DNA of 64,000 nt from the NCBI RefSeq assembly GCF_029846275.1, contig NZ_JARVWS010000002.1:1054001-1118000 (forward strand), written 5' to 3'. The notes under the pieces are model-generated. The model had not been told where the DNA came from, searched no databases, and worked only from the letters and a program-made list of their open reading frames with translations. Of the stretch, positions 32,661 through 41,531 are shown piece after piece. Origin of the DNA: Nocardioides sp. CER19. GTDB taxonomy: Bacteria; Actinomycetota; Actinomycetes; Propionibacteriales; Nocardioidaceae. Position 1 is the first letter of the stretch, and every line of letters starts with the position of its first letter. The translations under genes and the position numbers were made by a program.

Positions 32661-32666
32661 AAAATA

Positions 32667-33731
32667 GTGGGCGTGAACTCCGGCGTGTCGACCCCCCGAG
32701 GCCCCGTGGCGACCCTTCGCCGCATCGCGTTCCTGCTCGAACGAGGGCGGCAGGAGACCTACAAGGTCAAGGCGTTCCGCGCGGCCGCCGCCAGTCTGCT
32801 GCCGCTCGGCGACGACGAGATCGCCGCCCGCGTCGCCGCGGGGACCCTCACCGACCTGCCCGGCATCGGCGCGAGCACCGCGAAGGTCGTCGCCCAGGTC
32901 GTGGCCGGAGAGGTGCCCGACCGGCTGGCCAGCCTCGAGGAGGAGTACGGCGGCTCGCTGGTGTCCGGCGGCGACGGGCTGCGCGCGGCGCTGCGCGGCG
33001 ACCTGCACTCGCACTCGGACTGGTCCGATGGCGGCTCGCCGATCGAGGAGATGGCGTTCACCGCGATCGAGCTCGGCCACGACTACCTCGTGCTGACCGA
33101 CCACTCGCCGCGGCTGACCGTCGCGCGCGGCCTCAGCGTCGAGCGGCTGCAGCGCCAGCTGGCGGTGGTCGACGCGATCAACGAGCACCTGGTGTCGGCC
33201 GGCGCGGACGGTGACGGGTTCACGGTCCTCAAGGGCATCGAGGTCGACATCCTCGACGACGGCTCCCTCGACCAGACCGAGGAGATGCTCGGCCGCCTCG
33301 ACGTCCGCGTGGCGAGCGTGCACTCCAAGCTGAAGATGGAGCCGGACGAGATGACGAAGCGGATGGTGGCGGCGATCGAGAATCCGTTCACGAACGTCCT
33401 CGGCCACTGCACCGGCCGGCTCATCACCGGCAACCGCGGCACCCGGCCCGGCAGCCGGTTCGACGCCCGCAAGGTGTTCGAGGCGGCCGCCGAGCACGGC
33501 GTCGCGATCGAGATCAACAGCCGTCCCGAGCGGCGTGACCCGCCGACCGAGCTGCTGGAGCAGGCCCGCGACATCGGCTGCCTGTTCTCCATCGACTCCG
33601 ACGCCCACGCGCCGGGGCAGCTGGACTTCCAGGTCTACGGCTGCGAGCGCGCCGAGGCCGCCGGGATCGAGGCGGAACGGATCGTGAACACGTGGCCGCG
33701 GCAGCGCCTGCTGGAGTGGGCGCGCCGGTAG
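32667..33731 (+). CDS. PHP-domain phosphoesterase with helix-hairpin-helix region (PolX C-terminal type)
   Basis: A protein of ~354 residues. An N-terminal helical/HhH segment (RIAFLLERGRQETYKVKAFR, then LTDLPGIGASTAKVVAQV) precedes a PHP domain with metal-binding motifs DLHSHSDWSDG, LTDHSPR, HSKL, HCTGR, EINSRPERRDPP and DSDAHAPGQL. The arrangement corresponds to family X polymerase/PHP proteins without the polymerase palm, so a DNA-binding phosphatase or nuclease is likely. GTG 32667 is the chosen start; GTG 32673 is six bases later. Its promoter region carries the DnaA-box-like array. Confidence 0.85.
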   Translation: MGVNSGVSTPRGPVATLRRIAFLLERGRQETYKVKAFRAAAASLLPLGDDEIAARVAAGTLTDLPGIGASTAKVVAQVVAGEVPDRLASLEEEYGGSLVSGGDGLRAALRGDLHSHSDWSDGGSPIEEMAFTAIELGHDYLVLTDHSPRLTVARGLSVERLQRQLAVVDAINEHLVSAGADGDGFTVLKGIEVDILDDGSLDQTEEMLGRLDVRVASVHSKLKMEPDEMTKRMVAAIENPFTNVLGHCTGRLITGNRGTRPGSRFDARKVFEAAAEHGVAIEINSRPERRDPPTELLEQARDIGCLFSIDSDAHAPGQLDFQVYGCERAEAAGIEAERIVNTWPRQRLLEWARR

Positions 33732-33740
33732 GTTGCCGAC

Positions 33741-34274
33741 ATGGAGACGGCGAACGTCGAGGTGCGGCGCAGCAAGCGCCGCCGGCGTACGGTCTCCGCC
33801 TACCGCGACGGCGACCGCATCGTGGTGCTCATCCCGGCCTCGCTCTCCGCGAAGGAGGAGACCGAGTGGGTGGCGGCGATGGTCGCCCGCCTGGAGAAGC
33901 AGGAGCGTCGCCGCAAGCCGAGCGATGACGACCTGCTGCGGCGCGCGCTCTCGCTCAGCGATCGCTACTTCGGCGGCATCGCGATCCCCGAGTCGGTCCG
34001 CTGGGTCGAGAACCAGAACGCGCGCTGGGGCTCCTGCACGCCCGGCGAGCGGACGATCCGGCTGAGCGCGCGGCTGCAGGGGATGCCGTCGTGGGTCATC
34101 GACTACGTGCTGGTCCACGAGCTGGCGCACCTGTTCGAGCCGTCGCACGACGCGCGGTTCTGGGGCTGGGTCGACCGCTACCCGCATGCCGAGCGGGCGA
34201 AGGGCTACCTGCTCGGCTGGTCAGCAGCCGCCAAGCTCGAGCCGCCCCCGGGCGAGGGCGACGAGCTCGACTAG
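33741..34274 (+). CDS. M48/YgjP (DUF45) family zinc metallopeptidase
   Basis: A 177-residue protein. NARWGSCTPGERTIRLSARL and the zinc motif HELAHLFEPSH (H126, E127, H130, H136) are the hallmarks of YgjP/DUF45 metallopeptidases. The N-terminus is basic (VRRSKRRRRTVSAY). It follows the PHP gene by nine bases, so probably the same transcript. Its last 54 bases overlap the convergent Nudix gene. Cytosolic; substrate unknown. Confidence 0.88.
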   Translation: METANVEVRRSKRRRRTVSAYRDGDRIVVLIPASLSAKEETEWVAAMVARLEKQERRRKPSDDDLLRRALSLSDRYFGGIAIPESVRWVENQNARWGSCTPGERTIRLSARLQGMPSWVIDYVLVHELAHLFEPSHDARFWGWVDRYPHAERAKGYLLGWSAAAKLEPPPGEGDELD

Positions 34275-34772
34275 GTCCGCGTCCGGGTCGGGGAGCGCGT
34301 CGGCCGGCCACCACCGTACGTCGAGGGACTCCTCCGACACGGCGGGCAGGTCGCCCGCGGGCGCGATCGCCACGAAGCGGATGTCGAGGTGGTGGACGTC
34401 GGCGGTCTCCCCGCAGAACGGCACCTCGTGGTCGCTGAGCTGCACCGGCACCGGGTCGAGCGCCAGCAGGAGACCGGACTCCTCGCGCGCCTCCCGCGAG
34501 GCGGCGCCGAGGACCGACGGGTCGTCGGGCTCGAGGTGGCCGCCGAACTGGAACCACCGCTGCGCCTTCGCGTGCAGGGTCAGCAGCACCGAGGACGCGT
34601 CGGTCGAGAGCACCAGCGTCGACGCGGTCACGTGGTGCGGTCGGTCCTCCCGGAACACGCCGGAGGAGTGGGCGGTCAGGTAGTCGACGTACTGCGCGCG
34701 CAGCGCCTCCTGGGCCGGCGTCGGTGCCGGCCAGGAGGCGAGCAGGGCGAGCGCGTCTCCGCGCAGGCTCAC
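34221..34772 (-). CDS. Nudix hydrolase
   Basis: A 183-residue protein with the Nudix box GGHLEPDDPSVLGAASREAREESG around residues 84-107, which binds magnesium and cleaves nucleoside diphosphates linked to another group. Substrate not predictable. GTG 34772 overlaps the stop of the upstream metalloprotease gene by four bases (GTGA), showing co-translation. The C-terminus overlaps the convergent M48-type gene. Confidence 0.88.
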   Translation of the reverse strand: MSLRGDALALLASWPAPTPAQEALRAQYVDYLTAHSSGVFREDRPHHVTASTLVLSTDASSVLLTLHAKAQRWFQFGGHLEPDDPSVLGAASREAREESGLLLALDPVPVQLSDHEVPFCGETADVHHLDIRFVAIAPAGDLPAVSEESLDVRWWPADALPDPDADLVELVALARGRLELGGC

Positions 34773-36097
34773 TCGTCGCCCGAGGGGTCGTCCGAGGAGG
34801 GGTCCGAGGAGTCGTCCCGGCCCTCGAGCAGCTTGCGCAGCTCGGCGTCGAATTGGTCGTCCGAGAGCGTGTCCGGCGTGTCCGCACCCTCGCGGAACCC
34901 GAGCGGGTCGTCGAGGTCGGCGGCCGTCGGCAGCAGCGCGGGCGACATCCAGACGCCGTCGCGGGCCTCGGCGCCCTGGCGCGCGCGCAACGAGCCCCAC
35001 AGCGTGGAGGCCTCGCGCAGCCGGCGCGGGCGCAGCTCGAGGCCGACCAGCGTCGCGAACGTCTGCTCGGCAGGCCCGCCGGCGGCGCGCCGGCGTCGGA
35101 ACGCCTCCTGCAGCTTCGCGGCGGCCGGCATCCGGTCCTTGGTCGCCTCGCTGACGATCTCGTCGACCCAGCCCTCGACGAGGGCGAGCGCGATCTCGAG
35201 CCGCTCCAGCGCCGCCTTCTGGGCGGGGGAGTCGGGTATCTCGAACAGCGAGCCGTTCTCGAAGAGCTGCTGCAGCGACTGCGGGTCGGCCGGGTTGATG
35301 CCCTGCATCTGCTCCTCGACCTGCTGCTGGATGTTGCCGAGGTTCACCTCGACACCACGGGCGTAGTCCGTGACCGCGCCGATCACGTGGTCCCGCAGCC
35401 ACGGCACGCCGGCGAAGAGCCGCTGGTGGGCGGCCTCGCGCAGCGCCAGGTAGAGCAGGACGTCGTCCTCGGACACGTCGTCGAGGCCCTCGGCGAAGGC
35501 CGCGACGTTGGCCGGCAGCAGCGCGGCCCGACCCGGCGCGGCGAGCGGTACGCCGATGTCGGAGACGGACAGCACCTCGGTGGCCAGGGCGCCGAGGCCC
35601 GAGCCGGTCTGGTTGGCGAGGAGCGCGCCGACCGCCTTGCCGAGGAAGCCCATCATCGGGCCTGCCATCGCCTGCATCTCCTCGGGCAGCTGGCCGCTCA
35701 TCGCGTTGACCGACGAGGCGGCCACCGGCTCGACGAGCACCTTCCAGACGTCGACGGTGTTGACCAGCCACTCGGCCCGGCTCCAGGCCTGGGTGGTCGT
35801 GATCCCGGACGGGAAGGCGGTGGTGCCGTCGATCCAGTGGTCGGCCAGCCGCAGCGCGTCTGACACGGCCGCCTTCTGGCGCTCCGTCGGAGTCGGGTCG
35901 GCGGTCTGCGCCGCGGTCTTGCGGGCCAGGTCGAGGGCGACGTCCCAGTTGAGCGGGCCGTCGTAGGGCTGCATCAGCGACTGCATCTGCGCGAACAATG
36001 AGGAGAGGTCGGGAACGCCGGCGCCGCCCGAGAAGAACGCCTCGAAGGGGGTGCCCTTGAACGGGTTGTCGCCCGGGTCACCAGGGGTGTCAGCCAT
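34769..36097 (-). CDS. Zinc-dependent metalloprotease, DUF2342/coenzyme F420 biosynthesis-associated family
   Basis: A 442-residue protein of the actinobacterial zincin-like family that in M. tuberculosis is Rv3195-like. The N-terminal part is Gly/Pro-rich (DNPFKGTPFEAFFSGG), then VNTVDVWKVLVEPVA, the putative metal site LREAAHQRLFAGVPWL (residues ~225-240) and the late RRLREASTLWGSLRARQG region. The C-terminal tail is acidic and Ser-rich. ATG 36097 is preferred over 36124 because the family starts near MADTP. It is followed by an overlapping Nudix gene and is divergent from moaE. Synteny with the PDZ protease and UPF0182 genes is kept. Confidence 0.85.
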   Translation of the reverse strand: MADTPGDPGDNPFKGTPFEAFFSGGAGVPDLSSLFAQMQSLMQPYDGPLNWDVALDLARKTAAQTADPTPTERQKAAVSDALRLADHWIDGTTAFPSGITTTQAWSRAEWLVNTVDVWKVLVEPVAASSVNAMSGQLPEEMQAMAGPMMGFLGKAVGALLANQTGSGLGALATEVLSVSDIGVPLAAPGRAALLPANVAAFAEGLDDVSEDDVLLYLALREAAHQRLFAGVPWLRDHVIGAVTDYARGVEVNLGNIQQQVEEQMQGINPADPQSLQQLFENGSLFEIPDSPAQKAALERLEIALALVEGWVDEIVSEATKDRMPAAAKLQEAFRRRRAAGGPAEQTFATLVGLELRPRRLREASTLWGSLRARQGAEARDGVWMSPALLPTAADLDDPLGFREGADTPDTLSDDQFDAELRKLLEGRDDSSDPSSDDPSGDE

Positions 36098-36144
36098 GCC
36101 CCCAACGGTACGCGGCCGACCCATGTCCGGCCTAAGGTGATCCT

Positions 36145-36585
36145 GTGACTCACGCCGCCCTCCCGGGAGCCGTCCGGCTCGCGGACATCCGCGACACGCC
36201 CCTCGACGTGGACGAGGTCGTCAAGGTGCTCGACGACGACGCGTCCGGCGGGCTGACGCTGTTCGTGGGACGTGTGCGCGACCACGACCACGGCCGGGGC
36301 GTCACCGGGCTGACCTACGACGCCCATCCGACCGCGCTCGACCGGCTGGTCGAGGTCTGCGCGCGGGTCGCCGACGACCACGACGTCAACGGGGTCGCGG
36401 CGGTGCACCGCACCGGTGACCTGGCGATCGGCGACATCGCCGTCATCGTGGCCACCACGTCCGGTCACCGGGGCGACGCGTTCGCCGCCAGCCGCGCCCT
36501 CATCGACACGCTCAAGGACGAGGTGCCGATCTGGAAGCACCAGCGCTTCACCGACGGCACCGACGAGTGGGTCGGCGCGCCGTGA
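36145..36585 (+). CDS. moaE: Molybdopterin synthase catalytic subunit MoaE
   Basis: A 146-residue MoaE. Diagnostic are GGLTLFVGRVRDHDHGRGVTGLTYDAHP, VHRTGDLAIGDIAVIV, SGHRGDAFAASRALID and the catalytic-lysine region KDEVPIWKHQ. With the MoaD thiocarboxylate it inserts sulfur into precursor Z to form molybdopterin. No moaD is nearby. GTG 36145 is the chosen start. Confidence 0.93.
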   Translation: MTHAALPGAVRLADIRDTPLDVDEVVKVLDDDASGGLTLFVGRVRDHDHGRGVTGLTYDAHPTALDRLVEVCARVADDHDVNGVAAVHRTGDLAIGDIAVIVATTSGHRGDAFAASRALIDTLKDEVPIWKHQRFTDGTDEWVGAP

Positions 36586-36620
36586 CCGACGGAGCCCCTC
36601 GCTGAAATAGCCTGGGCTGC

Positions 36621-36872
36621 GTGGAGATCCTGCTCTGGCTCGTGCCGCCCGCGGTCGTGACGGTGCTCGCGATGCTCTGGGTGGGTTGGCTCGGTCGCGA
36701 GGGCCGGGGCGAGGTCGACCGGGACACCGCCGTACGCCGCATGGGCGAGGCGCTGAGCCGCCCGCCGCGGCCGCAGGTCGTCGTACGCCGGCAGCCGCGC
36801 GAGCGGTCGACGGGTGTCGCCGTCCGCGCCCCGCGGGTCTCGCCCGAGTCGACCGACGGCAAGGCCTCCTGA
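36621..36872 (+). CDS. Small single-span membrane protein
   Basis: An 83-residue protein with one N-terminal hydrophobic span (EILLWLVPPAVVTVLAMLWVGWLG) followed by a basic, Arg/Pro-rich cytosolic tail. It lies just before the YlbL-like protease gene; a small protein of this type is often found here in actinobacteria. No domain is recognised. GTG 36621 opens the span directly. Confidence 0.65.
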   Translation: MEILLWLVPPAVVTVLAMLWVGWLGREGRGEVDRDTAVRRMGEALSRPPRPQVVVRRQPRERSTGVAVRAPRVSPESTDGKAS

Positions 36873-36915
36873 ACCTCTCAGCGGCCTCTTGGCTGCTCAT
36901 GGGAGGGTTGTCGCC

Positions 36916-37983
36916 GTGAAGATGGCGTCGTCGATGACTCAGCGGACGCTCGCGGGCCTCATCGCGGTGCCGCTGGTGGTCGCCCTCCTGGTGGTGGCGT
37001 GGGTGAGCCCGCTGCCGTACGTCGTCTACCGACCCGGGCCGACCCTCGACGTTCTCGGCAAGACGGACGGCAAGCCGATCATCCAGGTCTCGGGTCACCA
37101 GACCTACCGCGACGGCGGCAAGCTGCGCATGACGACCGTGTCGGTGACCAGGCCCGACACCGACGTGCGGCTTCCCGAGCTGCTCGCCGCGTGGGTCAGC
37201 AAGAAGGACGCGGTCTACCCGTGGGACGCCGTCTACCAGAAGGGGACGACCGACACGGAGAGCCGGCAGGAGGGCGCCGTCCAGATGGCGTCCTCGCAGG
37301 ACGTCGCCACCGCGATCGCCCTCCAGCAGCTCGGTGTCAAGGTGCCCGAGGTCGTGAAGATCGTCGACGTCGTCAAGGGCGCGCCGGCCGAGGGGAAGCT
37401 GAAGGCAGGCGACGTCATCGTCAGCATCGACGGGACGAAGGTGACCGGCACCGACCAGGGCGTGGGGCTGATCCGGAAGGCGAGCGCCGGCCAGGCGCTG
37501 GACTTCGCCGTGGAGCGCGACGGCAAGGAGCAGCATGTCAGCGTGACCCCGGCCGTCCAGGACGGCACGCCCCGGATCGGAGCGACGGTCGGCGCGGACT
37601 ACGACTTCCCCTTCGACGTGAAGATCAACATCAGCGACGACATCGGGGGGCCGAGCGCGGGGCTGATGTTCTCGCTCGCGATCTACGACGTCCTCACCCC
37701 GGGGTCGCTGACCGACGGACAGCCGATCGCCGGCACCGGCGAGATCGAGCCCGACGGATCGGTCGGCCCGATCGGCGGGATCCAGCAGAAGATCGCCGCC
37801 TCCGACCGGGACGGCGCCAAGCTCTTCCTGGTCCCGAAGGACAACTGCGCCGAGGCGCTCGGCGCGGCCAAGGGCGACGTCAGACTGGTGAAGGTCACGA
37901 CGATGCACGATGCGGTCACGTCGGTGGAGGACTGGGCGCACGACCACAGCGCCAAGCTGCCGACCTGCGGAGGAGGGGCATGA
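36916..37983 (+). CDS. PDZ/Lon-like (YlbL, S16) membrane protease
   Basis: A 355-residue protease. After a short start comes one membrane span (LAGLIAVPLVVALLVVAWV), a PDZ domain (VKGAPAEGKLKAGDVIVSIDG, ~155-175) and a Lon-type domain with catalytic Ser in GGPSAGLMFSLA (S247) and Lys in GGIQQKIAA (K292). The family (Rv3194c-like) degrades or processes proteins at the outer face of the membrane. The start is uncertain: GTG 36916, ATG 36922 or ATG 36934 are all in frame. The stop is overlapped by the PPA1309-type gene. Confidence 0.9.
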   Translation: MKMASSMTQRTLAGLIAVPLVVALLVVAWVSPLPYVVYRPGPTLDVLGKTDGKPIIQVSGHQTYRDGGKLRMTTVSVTRPDTDVRLPELLAAWVSKKDAVYPWDAVYQKGTTDTESRQEGAVQMASSQDVATAIALQQLGVKVPEVVKIVDVVKGAPAEGKLKAGDVIVSIDGTKVTGTDQGVGLIRKASAGQALDFAVERDGKEQHVSVTPAVQDGTPRIGATVGADYDFPFDVKINISDDIGGPSAGLMFSLAIYDVLTPGSLTDGQPIAGTGEIEPDGSVGPIGGIQQKIAASDRDGAKLFLVPKDNCAEALGAAKGDVRLVKVTTMHDAVTSVEDWAHDHSAKLPTCGGGA

Positions 37984-38534
37984 GCCTCGAGATCAGCGAC
38001 ACCGACCCGGCCCTGGCCGCGGCCGTGCTCGAGCTGGAGACCCACGCCAGCGGGCAGGGGTGGGACCGGCCGGCGACCCTGTACGCACTCGTGGACACCG
38101 GTGCGCTCGTCGCCCAGGAGCCGGCCCTGGCCGCGCTCATGGGGCTCGACGACGCCTCGGCCGCCGGCAGCATGACCCCGGTCGAGCAGGAACAGCTCAC
38201 GCGCCCGCTCGAGGAGGTCCTGCCCACGATCAGCTGGCCGGCCGACGTCGTGGGCTGCGCTGCCGTCGTCGAGCGCCTGGTGCTGCCGCCGGGCGTCGAC
38301 GACGAGATCCCTGACGAGCCGGCGGCGGCGGAAGAGTTCGCCCGCAACCACCCGGACCGTCAGGAGGTCCGGATGGTCGTCGGTGTCACGCGTGCCGGGG
38401 CGTCGTACTGTGCGTTGCGTCTGCGTGCCCACGACGAGCCCGAGTCGGTGGTGGCGGGGGACGAGCTGGTCCCGCAGCTGGTCGCGCTGCTGCGCGGCAC
38501 GTTGGAGGACGACCCGGAGGTGGACGCGCCGTGA
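37980..38534 (+). CDS. PPA1309-family protein
   Basis: A 184-residue soluble protein. SMTPVEQEQLTRPLEEVLPTISWPADVVGCAAVVERLVLP and REVRMVVGVTRAGASYCALRLR-like text (here EVRMVVGVTRAG) are typical of the actinobacterial PPA1309 family, always found between the YlbL-like protease and UPF0182 genes. Function unknown; the fixed gene order suggests a role linked to those membrane proteins. It overlaps both neighbours by four bases. Confidence 0.85.
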   Translation: MSLEISDTDPALAAAVLELETHASGQGWDRPATLYALVDTGALVAQEPALAALMGLDDASAAGSMTPVEQEQLTRPLEEVLPTISWPADVVGCAAVVERLVLPPGVDDEIPDEPAAAEEFARNHPDRQEVRMVVGVTRAGASYCALRLRAHDEPESVVAGDELVPQLVALLRGTLEDDPEVDAP

Positions 38535-41452
38535 GCGAGCTATTCGACGACGACCCGCGAGACACGCCGACGCGGAGCTCCGGCCGTACGCGTGCCCTCA
38601 TCATCACAGCGATCGCGCTCGCGCTGTTCTTCTTCCTGCTGACGACCTTCGCGTCCCTGTGGACCGACCGGCTGTGGTTCGACCAGCTCGGCTACGGCAG
38701 CGTGTTCAGCAGGCTGTTCTGGGTCCGCACCGGGCTCTTCCTCGGCTTCGGTCTCGCGATGGGCAGCGGCGTCGCCGCCACGATCGTGCTGGCCTACCGC
38801 AACCGGCCGCTCTTCCACCCCTCCTCGGGCGACAGCGGGCTGGAGCGCTATCGGGACGCCATCACCCCGATCAGGACGTGGCTGCTCGTCGGGGTCTCGG
38901 TCATCGCCGGCGTCTTCGCGGGCGCCTCGGGCGCGGGCAAGTGGCGCTCCTACCTGCTCTGGCGCAACGGCGGCTCCTTCGGCACGAAGGATCCCTACTT
39001 CGGCAAGGACATCGGCTTCTACGTCTTCGACCTGCCGTGGTGGCACCTCGTCGTCAACTTCGTCATGGCCGCGTCGATCGTCTGCCTGCTGCTCTCGCTG
39101 CTCGTGCACTACCTGTACGGCGGCATCCGGCTGCAGTCCCAGCGCGACCGGGTCTCCCGGCCGGCGCAGGTCCAGCTCTCGACCCTGATCGCGCTCTTCG
39201 TGCTGGCCAAGGCGGTCGACTACTGGCTCGACCGCTACGACCTGGTGCACGGCGCGGGCCCGAAGATGACGGGCATCTCGTTCACCGACGACCACGCCGT
39301 GCTGCCCGCCAAGGCCATCCTGGCTGGCATCGCGGTGATCTGCGCGGCCCTGTTCCTCCTCAACATCTGGCGCCGCACCTGGCTCCTGCCCGGCGTCGGA
39401 GCAGCACTGCTCGTGGTCTCGGCGATCCTGCTCGGCTTGATCTGGCCGGCGATCGTGCAGGGGTTCCAGGTGCGCCCGTCGCCCGACAAGGAGACGCCGT
39501 ACCTCGCCAAGAACATCGAGGCGACCCGGCAGGCCTACGACATCGACAAAGCCAACGTCTCGGTCGAGAACTACACCGCGCAGGCGTCCGCGACCGTGTC
39601 CCAGTCGCTCGCCACCGACCTCGACAAGCAGGTCGCCTCGGCGCCGCTCGTCGACCCGTTGCTCGTCCACGAGCTGTTCACGGAGAGCCAGCAGGCGCGC
39701 AGCTACTACTCGCTGCAGCAGCCGCTCGACGTCGACCACTACGTCATCGACGGCAAGGACCGCGCGCTGGTCCTCGGGGTGCGCGAGCTCGACCAGAGCG
39801 GCATCGACCCGAGCGACCGCAGCTGGACCAACCTGCACACGACCTACACCCACGGGTCCGGCGTGATCGCGGCGTACGCCAACCAGCGCTCCCGCGACGA
39901 CCGCACCGAGAGCCCCAACATCCAGTGGGCGCAGGGCAACCAGTCCACCGACGGCAACCAGCCGGCGCAGGACGACCTCGTCAACGGAGGCCCGGGGAAG
40001 TTCGAGCAGCGGGTCTACTTCGGGGAGAAGTCGACGACCTACGCCGTGGTCGGCCGGCCGTCGGGGGCCGCGCCGGTCGAGCTCGACCTCGGCGCGGGGC
40101 AGGACAGCGACACCCACACGACGTACGACGGCGTCGGCGGTGTGCCGATCGGCTCGAAGTTCCGCCGCCTGCTCTACGGCATCAAGTTCGGGTCCTCGAG
40201 CTTCCTGCTGTCGGGGCGGATGAACGACGACTCGCGGGTCCTCTACGACCGCACCCCGCGCGAGCGGGTCGAGAAGGTCGCCCCTTGGCTGACCCTCGAC
40301 GACGACGCCTACCCGGTGGTCGTCGACGGCCGGATCCAGTGGGTGCTCGACGGCTACACGACGACCGACCGCTACCCGGGCGCGGAGCGTGACTCCTTCA
40401 AGGACATGACCGACGACGTGCTCCAGCAGGACACCGGCCTGCGGACGCTGCCGACCGACCAGATCAACTACATGCGCAACGCGGTGAAGGCCACCGTCGA
40501 CGCCTACGACGGCACCGTCCGGCTCTATGCCTGGGACGACTCCGACCCGATCCTGCGGGCCTGGTCGAAGGCGTTCCCCGGCACGGTGCTGCCCCGCTCG
40601 GCGATCCCCGATGACCTGCGCCCGCACCTGCGCTACCCGGAGGACCTCTTCAAGGTCCAGCGCTTCCAGCTGGCCAAGTACCACGTGACCGACGCCCGGG
40701 CCTTCCAGCAGGGCTCCGACTGGTGGCAGGTGCCGGTCGACCCGGAGTCCACGGGCAAGTTCATGGCGCCGTACCGGATGTTCCTCGACGAGCCGCGCTC
40801 CGACAAGGAGGTCTGGTCGCTGTCGACGACCTTCTCGCCGACCAAGCGCAACAACCTGGCGGCGGTGATGACCGTGAACTCGGACGCGACGTCGGCCGAC
40901 TACGGGAAGATCCAGGTGCTGGAGCGGCTCGACCAGCAGACCCAGGGGCCGCGGCAGGTCGCCTCGGACATGAAGAACGACTCGGCGATCTCGAACGCCC
41001 TGCTGCCCTACCGGGGGACCGGGTCCCTGCTCCAGTACGGCAACCTGCTGACGATCCCCACGACCTCGCACGGGCTGATCTACCTGATGCCGGTCTACGC
41101 CAGGCAGGGCACGGCCTCGCCCTACCCGAAGCTCGCCTACGTGCTGGTCTCCTACGACAAGCACCTGGGCTACGGGCAGACGTTGCAGCAGGCGATCACG
41201 TCAGCGCTCCGGTCGACGACCTCGACGCCGACGCCCTCGCCGACGGCGCCACCCACCCCGCCGCCGTCCGGGTCGCCGACCCCGTCGAGCGGCAACGCCG
41301 AGCAGCAGGCCCGGGCCCTGCTCGACGAGGCCCAGACGCTCTTCACGCAGGCCGAGACCGCCGGCAAGGCCGGCGACTTCGCCAAGCGGGAGGATCTCCT
41401 CAAGCAGGCGCAGGCGAAGGTCGCCCAGGCGGTCAGCCTGCTCGGCGGCTGA
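38531..41452 (+). CDS. UPF0182 large membrane protein
   Basis: A 973-residue protein. About seven membrane spans occupy the first ~310 residues, including FFFLLTTFASLWTDRLWFDQLGY. A large extracellular part follows (NIEATRQAYDI, NYMRNAVKATVDAYDGTV, RYPEDLFKVQ, YHVTDARAFQQ). A Pro/Thr-rich linker and a helical tail (AQTLFTQAETAGKAGDF) end it. This is COG1615/UPF0182, conserved in actinobacteria and cyanobacteria, function unknown. Translation is coupled to the previous gene by GTGA. The length is normal for the family. Confidence 0.92.
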   Translation: MSELFDDDPRDTPTRSSGRTRALIITAIALALFFFLLTTFASLWTDRLWFDQLGYGSVFSRLFWVRTGLFLGFGLAMGSGVAATIVLAYRNRPLFHPSSGDSGLERYRDAITPIRTWLLVGVSVIAGVFAGASGAGKWRSYLLWRNGGSFGTKDPYFGKDIGFYVFDLPWWHLVVNFVMAASIVCLLLSLLVHYLYGGIRLQSQRDRVSRPAQVQLSTLIALFVLAKAVDYWLDRYDLVHGAGPKMTGISFTDDHAVLPAKAILAGIAVICAALFLLNIWRRTWLLPGVGAALLVVSAILLGLIWPAIVQGFQVRPSPDKETPYLAKNIEATRQAYDIDKANVSVENYTAQASATVSQSLATDLDKQVASAPLVDPLLVHELFTESQQARSYYSLQQPLDVDHYVIDGKDRALVLGVRELDQSGIDPSDRSWTNLHTTYTHGSGVIAAYANQRSRDDRTESPNIQWAQGNQSTDGNQPAQDDLVNGGPGKFEQRVYFGEKSTTYAVVGRPSGAAPVELDLGAGQDSDTHTTYDGVGGVPIGSKFRRLLYGIKFGSSSFLLSGRMNDDSRVLYDRTPRERVEKVAPWLTLDDDAYPVVVDGRIQWVLDGYTTTDRYPGAERDSFKDMTDDVLQQDTGLRTLPTDQINYMRNAVKATVDAYDGTVRLYAWDDSDPILRAWSKAFPGTVLPRSAIPDDLRPHLRYPEDLFKVQRFQLAKYHVTDARAFQQGSDWWQVPVDPESTGKFMAPYRMFLDEPRSDKEVWSLSTTFSPTKRNNLAAVMTVNSDATSADYGKIQVLERLDQQTQGPRQVASDMKNDSAISNALLPYRGTGSLLQYGNLLTIPTTSHGLIYLMPVYARQGTASPYPKLAYVLVSYDKHLGYGQTLQQAITSALRSTTSTPTPSPTAPPTPPPSGSPTPSSGNAEQQARALLDEAQTLFTQAETAGKAGDFAKREDLLKQAQAKVAQAVSLLGG

Positions 41453-41459
41453 ATCTTCC

Positions 41460-41522
41460 CGCAATCGATGGTTGCGCATTCCTTCCGCAGCGCGTAGTGT
41501 CATCCGCAACCAAACGTTGCGG
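41460..41522 (+). promoter_or_regulatory. Promoter with two inverted-repeat operators for the SRPBCC/ArsR operon
   Basis: TTGCGC (41472-41477) and TAGTGT (41495-41500) are spaced 17 bases. Two related dyads overlap them: cgcaa-N7-ttgcg (41460-41476) covers the -35, and ccgcaac-N5-gttgcgg (41504-41522) covers the predicted start site. Their shared GCAA/TTGC halves fit binding of the ArsR-family repressor encoded second in the operon. Confidence 0.65.
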
Positions 41523-41531
41523 GAGGATGTC

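Larger units (their letters stand above)
32190..32666. other. Gene-free divergent regulatory region with structured elements
   Basis: No convincing coding frame is present. The part next to DUF5679 has an AT-rich catatagaaggagg (minus strand) that holds its ribosome site and possibly a -10. The middle holds a long hairpin (32390-32459). The part next to the PHP gene holds six same-strand DnaA-box-like 9-mers (32519-32660). Confidence 0.7.

Noticed and set aside
32520..32666. Upstream extension of the PHP protein to 32520
   Set aside because: The extra ~49 residues are not protein-like and coincide with the DnaA-box-like array. Conserved sequence begins after 32690.
38540..41164. Very long minus-strand frame opposite the UPF0182 gene
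   Set aside because: It is rich in Arg/Val/Asp/Gly with no domain; UPF0182 on the plus strand is certain.
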